Assembly: GCA_035574175.1 (NCBI GenBank)
Contig: DATLZB010000201.1
Location: 1 to 16,868, forward strand
Reading direction: 5' to 3'
DNA length: 16,868 nt
Source of the DNA: DATLZB01 sp035574175
GTDB lineage: Bacteria > Pseudomonadota > Alphaproteobacteria > Rhizobiales > Hyphomicrobiaceae
This document shows positions 14,275 through 16,868 of the stretch, one piece after another; positions within the stretch are counted from its first letter, which is position 1, and each line of letters starts with the position of its first letter. Position numbers and translations under genes: made by a program. The notes under the pieces were generated by a model. That model made no database searches. It saw only the letters and a list, made by a program, of their open reading frames with translations, and was not told where the DNA came from.

Positions 14275-15358
14275 ACCGCGAGCCGGTGGCCTGGTAGAGG
14301 TGCCAAACGGCCAGGCCAAAGACCGCGACGGCTCCGGCCTGATGGGCGATGCCAAGCGGCAAGGCGACGACCGACAGGAGCGTCCACACGCCGAGCGCCG
14401 CTTGGGCCACGACGGCGGCGAGCAACATCCAAGCCGAGGCTCGCAAGCGCGCGTCTGCACGCGCACGCGAAAGCGCAATCGCCTGCCACAGTGCGGCGAG
14501 CACCACGACGTAGGCCGCCACGCGGTGGTTGAACTGAACGGTGGCGACGTTCTCGAACAGGTTGAGATACCAGGGCTCGAGCGCCAGTACGCCCGCCGGC
14601 ACGAGGCCGCCATCCATCAGCGGCCATGTGTTGTAGGTGAGCCCGGCCTTGAGACCGGCAACAAAAGCGCCCAGCACGACCTGCATGAAGAGGAGCGCGA
14701 CGAGCCCAACGGCGAAGACCTTTTGCGCGGCCGTAAGGGGGCGCAGAGGGGGCTTGGGCTCGGGGCCGAGGCCGAGGGCGAGCCACAGCAGCAGGCCGAA
14801 GATCAGCACAGCAAGAGAGAGGTGCAGCGCCAAGCGGTACTGGCTCACGTCGACGCGGTCGGCGAGACCGGACTGCACCATGTACCAGCCGATGAAGCCC
14901 TGCACGGCCCCGAGCCCCAACAGTCCCAGCAGCGGCAGACCAAGACGCCGGGGCAGCGCGCCCGTCAGCCAGAAGACGGCGAGCGGCAGCGCGAAGGCAA
15001 GCCCGATCAGCCGTCCGAGGAAGCGGTGCGCCCACTCCCACCAGTAGATGGCCTTGAACTCGGCAAGGCTCATGCCCTTGTTGACGAGGCGGTATTCCGG
15101 GATCTGGCGGTACTTTTCGAAGGCGTCGTGCCAGTCAGCGTCGGTGAGCGGCGGAATGATGCCGAGGATCGGCTGCCACTCGGTGATCGACAGCCCCGAT
15201 CCGGTGAGGCGGGTGGCGCCGCCGACCGCGACCATGAGGAGCACGAGCGCGGCCATCGAGAAGAGCCACAGGCGTACCGCCGATGCTTCGCCCCGCTCCA
15301 CGCGATCCGCCGTCGCCGTCACCATGCCGCAGCCCGGTTCCCAATTACGTGCCGGCAT
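14249..15358 (-). CDS. ctaA: Heme A synthase, COX15/CtaA type 2
   Basis: 369 residues from ATG 15358; a second ATG 11 codons in (15325) is also possible, and neither has a strong ribosome binding site. It oxidises the heme O methyl group to give heme A for cytochrome c oxidase, in the inner membrane. About eight membrane helices are visible, starting at about 30-48. The four heme-ligand histidines are present: His111 (EWAHRFLGR), His179 (RLALHLSLA), His278 (FNHRVAAY) and His339 (IAHQAG). GGATRLTGSGLSITEWQP (46-63) and NTWPLMDG (243-250) are family hallmarks. The C-terminus overlaps argC tail to tail by 26 bases. It is divergent from a DUF2842 gene, its common neighbour in alphaproteobacteria. 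Confidence 0.97.
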   Translation of the reverse strand: MPARNWEPGCGMVTATADRVERGEASAVRLWLFSMAALVLLMVAVGGATRLTGSGLSITEWQPILGIIPPLTDADWHDAFEKYRQIPEYRLVNKGMSLAEFKAIYWWEWAHRFLGRLIGLAFALPLAVFWLTGALPRRLGLPLLGLLGLGAVQGFIGWYMVQSGLADRVDVSQYRLALHLSLAVLIFGLLLWLALGLGPEPKPPLRPLTAAQKVFAVGLVALLFMQVVLGAFVAGLKAGLTYNTWPLMDGGLVPAGVLALEPWYLNLFENVATVQFNHRVAAYVVVLAALWQAIALSRARADARLRASAWMLLAAVVAQAALGVWTLLSVVALPLGIAHQAGAVAVFGLAVWHLYQATGSRFSRVPASA

Positions 15359-15430
15359 GTATTAGGTGGGCCCGCTTGGCGGGACAATGCGCGCCTTCGG
15401 CGCACAAGGGCAACGGCCTCTGGAGGACCC

Positions 15431-15661
15431 ATGACGATGCGCACGCGCAAGCTCCTCGGCACGGTGGCACTGCTGGTGTTCCTCTCCGCCTACGCCCTCT
15501 TGGTCATGCTCATCGCCGTGGTGCTTCAGGTGCGCGACAGCAAGCTGATCGAGGTCGCCTTCTACGCCATCGCCGGCCTCGCTTGGGTGGTGCCGGCCGC
15601 CATCCTGGTGCGCTGGATGCAGCGGCCCGACCCGGATGCAGTGGCTCGCAAGAGACCGTAG
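15431..15661 (+). CDS. DUF2842 small inner-membrane protein
   Basis: 76 residues, start supported by GGAGG five bases before ATG 15431. Two membrane helices (about 8-33 and 40-61) are joined by a short charged loop (QVRDSKL). MRTRKLLGTV at the N-terminus and RWMQRPD after helix 2 are the DUF2842 signature. The family is largely alphaproteobacterial and often sits beside COX15, suggesting a role near heme A or cytochrome oxidase assembly; no function is established. It is divergent from ctaA with 72 bases between starts. Confidence 0.88.
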   Translation: MTMRTRKLLGTVALLVFLSAYALLVMLIAVVLQVRDSKLIEVAFYAIAGLAWVVPAAILVRWMQRPDPDAVARKRP

Positions 15662-15721
15662 CGGCTTGGCTTCTTACTGATAAAGCTCCCGGGTCGCTTC
15701 GTCCGTGCGGCGCTGGGCCCG

Positions 15722-15829
15722 TCAGTCGCGCTGGCGCCGCCAGGTGACGAGAATGCCGTAGATCAGCATCGCACCTAACACCACCACGAACACGACATCG
15801 ATTATGAACGAGGTCCAACTGCCGCTCAT
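15722..15829 (-). CDS. Single-pass membrane microprotein, 35 residues
   Basis: A short gene on the minus strand: MSGSWTSF, then a hydrophobic helix IIDVVFVVVLGAMLIYGILV, then TWRRQRD and TGA. AAGG lies seven bases before the ATG, and the positive tail predicts N-out, C-in insertion. It begins 38 bases after the stop of another small gene on the same strand, so a two-gene transcript is plausible. I do not recognise a named family. The ribosome binding site, the clean helix and the arginine-rich stop-transfer tail argue for a real gene. Confidence 0.55.
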   Translation of the reverse strand: MSGSWTSFIIDVVFVVVLGAMLIYGILVTWRRQRD

Positions 15830-15867
15830 CGCATCGCCTTGTCGTTCCGGTTCCCGAACCAACGCGC

Positions 15868-16068
15868 TCAGGCTTCTCGACGCGCCGATGCTCGGGGGCG
15901 TGCCGACGCCCCTGCCTCGATCTCATGTAATAGTCTGACGATTTCGCCCAGGCGCGGATGCCGGTAGTCAGTGCGCGTGGCATTATCGCGGTTCTCGGCA
16001 AGCGCAACGATCTTCGCGGCAAGGTCGATCAGATCGCGCCTCGGAGCGGTTTCGGGTTCAAAGGGCAT
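15868..16068 (-). CDS. Small soluble hypothetical protein, 66 residues
   Basis: ATG 16068 is preceded by AGGTG at four bases; upstream codons in the frame (to 16170) look non-coding. The product is charged and helical: RRDLIDLAAKIVALAENRDN (10-29), then DYRHPRLGEIVRLLHEIEAG (34-53), with an Arg/Ala-rich tail. No membrane segment, signal peptide or known motif is visible, and I do not recognise a family. It lies upstream of the 35-residue membrane microprotein on the same strand. Confidence 0.55.
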   Translation of the reverse strand: MPFEPETAPRRDLIDLAAKIVALAENRDNATRTDYRHPRLGEIVRLLHEIEAGASARPRASARREA

Positions 16069-16274
16069 CTTGCACCTGGCTTCCAAAAATTGAGCTTCTG
16101 CCGGCCAAGAACACATCGGGCGCGATAGCACCGGGTCGAGACCGGACCCCGATCTGATGTGCCAACGCACTCCCTGCTTGCTTTGTGCCTTGTGGTCCCC
16201 GGCTATTGTCCGGACGCGTCCCCCGCCCGGCGATAGCGAACCTGGGCGCAGGCGCGTGGCTGCGGCACTTGCGT

Positions 16275-16296
16275 GGCCTTGATCAGGCCTTGATCA
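16275..16296. repeat. 11-base tandem duplication across the opgH stop codon
   Basis: GGCCTTGATCA occurs twice head to tail (16275-16285 and 16286-16296). On the minus strand the junction reads ATC AAG GCC TGA, so the stop codon of opgH lies in the second copy met by the ribosome. Because 11 is not a multiple of three, the duplication shifts the frame. Confidence 0.85.
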
Positions 16297-16868
16297 GTAG
16301 CTGCCGCCATTCCCGGGCGCGCTGCTCCCGCGCGCGCAAAATGGGCGGCCGGTCGCGATCCTCCGGTGTGGAGAGTAGACGGTCGAGCAAGGGACCGGGC
16401 ATTAGCGCCGTCCACCACGAGAGGGGTAGCGAGAGCACGAGGCCGGCGATTACGGGGCTCATCCAGAGCATCACGTGCCAGGAGATGCGGAAGCAGGCGA
16501 AGGTGAGCAGAACACCCGCCGCCATCTGCCACCAGTGAAACATCACAAGGTCGGCGAGCGCCGGGCGCTGGCCGTGCCGCCGCTGCGCCGGCCAGCCCGA
16601 GTCGCGGCCGGCGAGGATCTCCGCGACGGCCCGCGTTTGCATTAGCATCTGTACCGGCGCCAGCAGGACCGAAAGCAGCGTCTCCACCAACACTGCGCCT
16701 GCCAGCCGGGTCATGCTGCGCAAACTTCGATTGGCGCGATCAAGCAGCGCCGCCAAAAGACCTAGGACCTTCGGCAGGAAGACGACGCCGAGGGTAGCGA
16801 AGAACAAGGTCAATGCCAGCTCCGGATCATAGATCGGCCAAACCGGAAACAGGGTCCGGCCGTCGGGA
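16283..16868 (-). CDS. opgH: Glucans biosynthesis glucosyltransferase H, C-terminal part (cut by window edge)
   Basis: About 194 C-terminal residues; the start lies beyond the right edge, since the frame is open to base 16868 (visible start PDGRTLFPVWPIYDPELAL). OpgH (MdoH) makes the beta-glucan backbone of osmoregulated periplasmic glucans in the inner membrane. The visible part shows the C-terminal membrane region and MdoH-like blocks: FATLGVVFLPKVLGLLAALL, LVETLLSVLLAPVQMLMQT, RDSGWPAQRR, a further pair of helices and the tail LLSTPEDRDRPPI. The catalytic GT2 domain is outside the window. The stop codon sits in an 11-base tandem duplication, so this C-terminus may be shorter than in relatives. 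Confidence 0.9.
   Translation of the reverse strand, partial: PDGRTLFPVWPIYDPELALTLFFATLGVVFLPKVLGLLAALLDRANRSLRSMTRLAGAVLVETLLSVLLAPVQMLMQTRAVAEILAGRDSGWPAQRRHGQRPALADLVMFHWWQMAAGVLLTFACFRISWHVMLWMSPVIAGLVLSLPLSWWTALMPGPLLDRLLSTPEDRDRPPILRAREQRAREWRQLLIKA

Noticed and set aside
13018..14613. 531-codon minus-strand frame opposite argC
   Set aside because: Crosses parts of three recognised genes (HAD, argC, ctaA); argC has its catalytic Cys motif on the plus strand.
14300..15430. Long plus-strand frame opposite ctaA, in frame with the DUF2842 gene
   Set aside because: ctaA has its four ligand histidines and membrane helices on the minus strand; the DUF2842 start at 15431 has its own GGAGG, so the upstream extension is spurious.
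16119..16160. GGGTC/GACCC stem upstream of the 66-residue gene
   Set aside because: Five pairs with a seven-base loop in GC-rich DNA, no T-run and no positional logic.

Overview
The window is GC-rich DNA (roughly two thirds G+C by eye) from an alphaproteobacterium, most likely of the order Hyphomicrobiales. The evidence is the rplM-rpsI-argC block followed by heme A synthase (COX15 type) and a DUF2842 protein, class III cyclases of rhizobial style, and a C-terminal part of the osmoregulated periplasmic glucan glucosyltransferase OpgH. Species cannot be read from the sequence.

Layout. Positions 1-352 hold perhaps the last codons of an upstream gene and a leader with several dyads. Next come two co-directional genes (353-4134): a TPR plus outer-membrane beta-barrel protein, and a secreted FecR-domain protein whose C-terminus looks like a TbpB-type barrel. 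They face a CHASE2-transmembrane-adenylate cyclase gene (4147-6366, minus strand) tail to tail; both stop codons lie in one perfect hairpin. Divergent from that gene is a second class III cyclase (from 6618). It runs into a transmembrane segment and then, after an apparent -1 frameshift near 7350, into 12 exact 36-residue Sel1 repeats and a peptidoglycan-binding-like domain (to 9193). Positions 9278-11259 (minus) hold a probable three-gene operon: a periplasmic helical protein of unknown function, an ECHDC3-like crotonase homologue and a CoA-binding Rossmann protein. After an AT-rich divergent intergenic region come rplM and rpsI (plus), a HAD hydrolase (minus), argC (plus), ctaA/COX15 (minus, overlapping the 3' end of argC), a DUF2842 membrane protein (plus), two very small minus-strand genes, and the 3' end of opgH (minus, cut by the window edge).

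How they fit together. The right half is mostly housekeeping: translation, arginine synthesis, heme A, and envelope glucans. The left half (353-9193) is the accessory and most interesting part. It holds a putative outer-membrane exporter with a cognate secreted FecR/TbpB-like cargo, next to two membrane-bound nucleotide cyclases with extracytoplasmic sensor parts (CHASE2; Sel1 plus PG-binding-like). My working hypothesis is a surface export and envelope-sensing module that signals through cAMP. The gene pairing and domains are visible; the functional link is inference.
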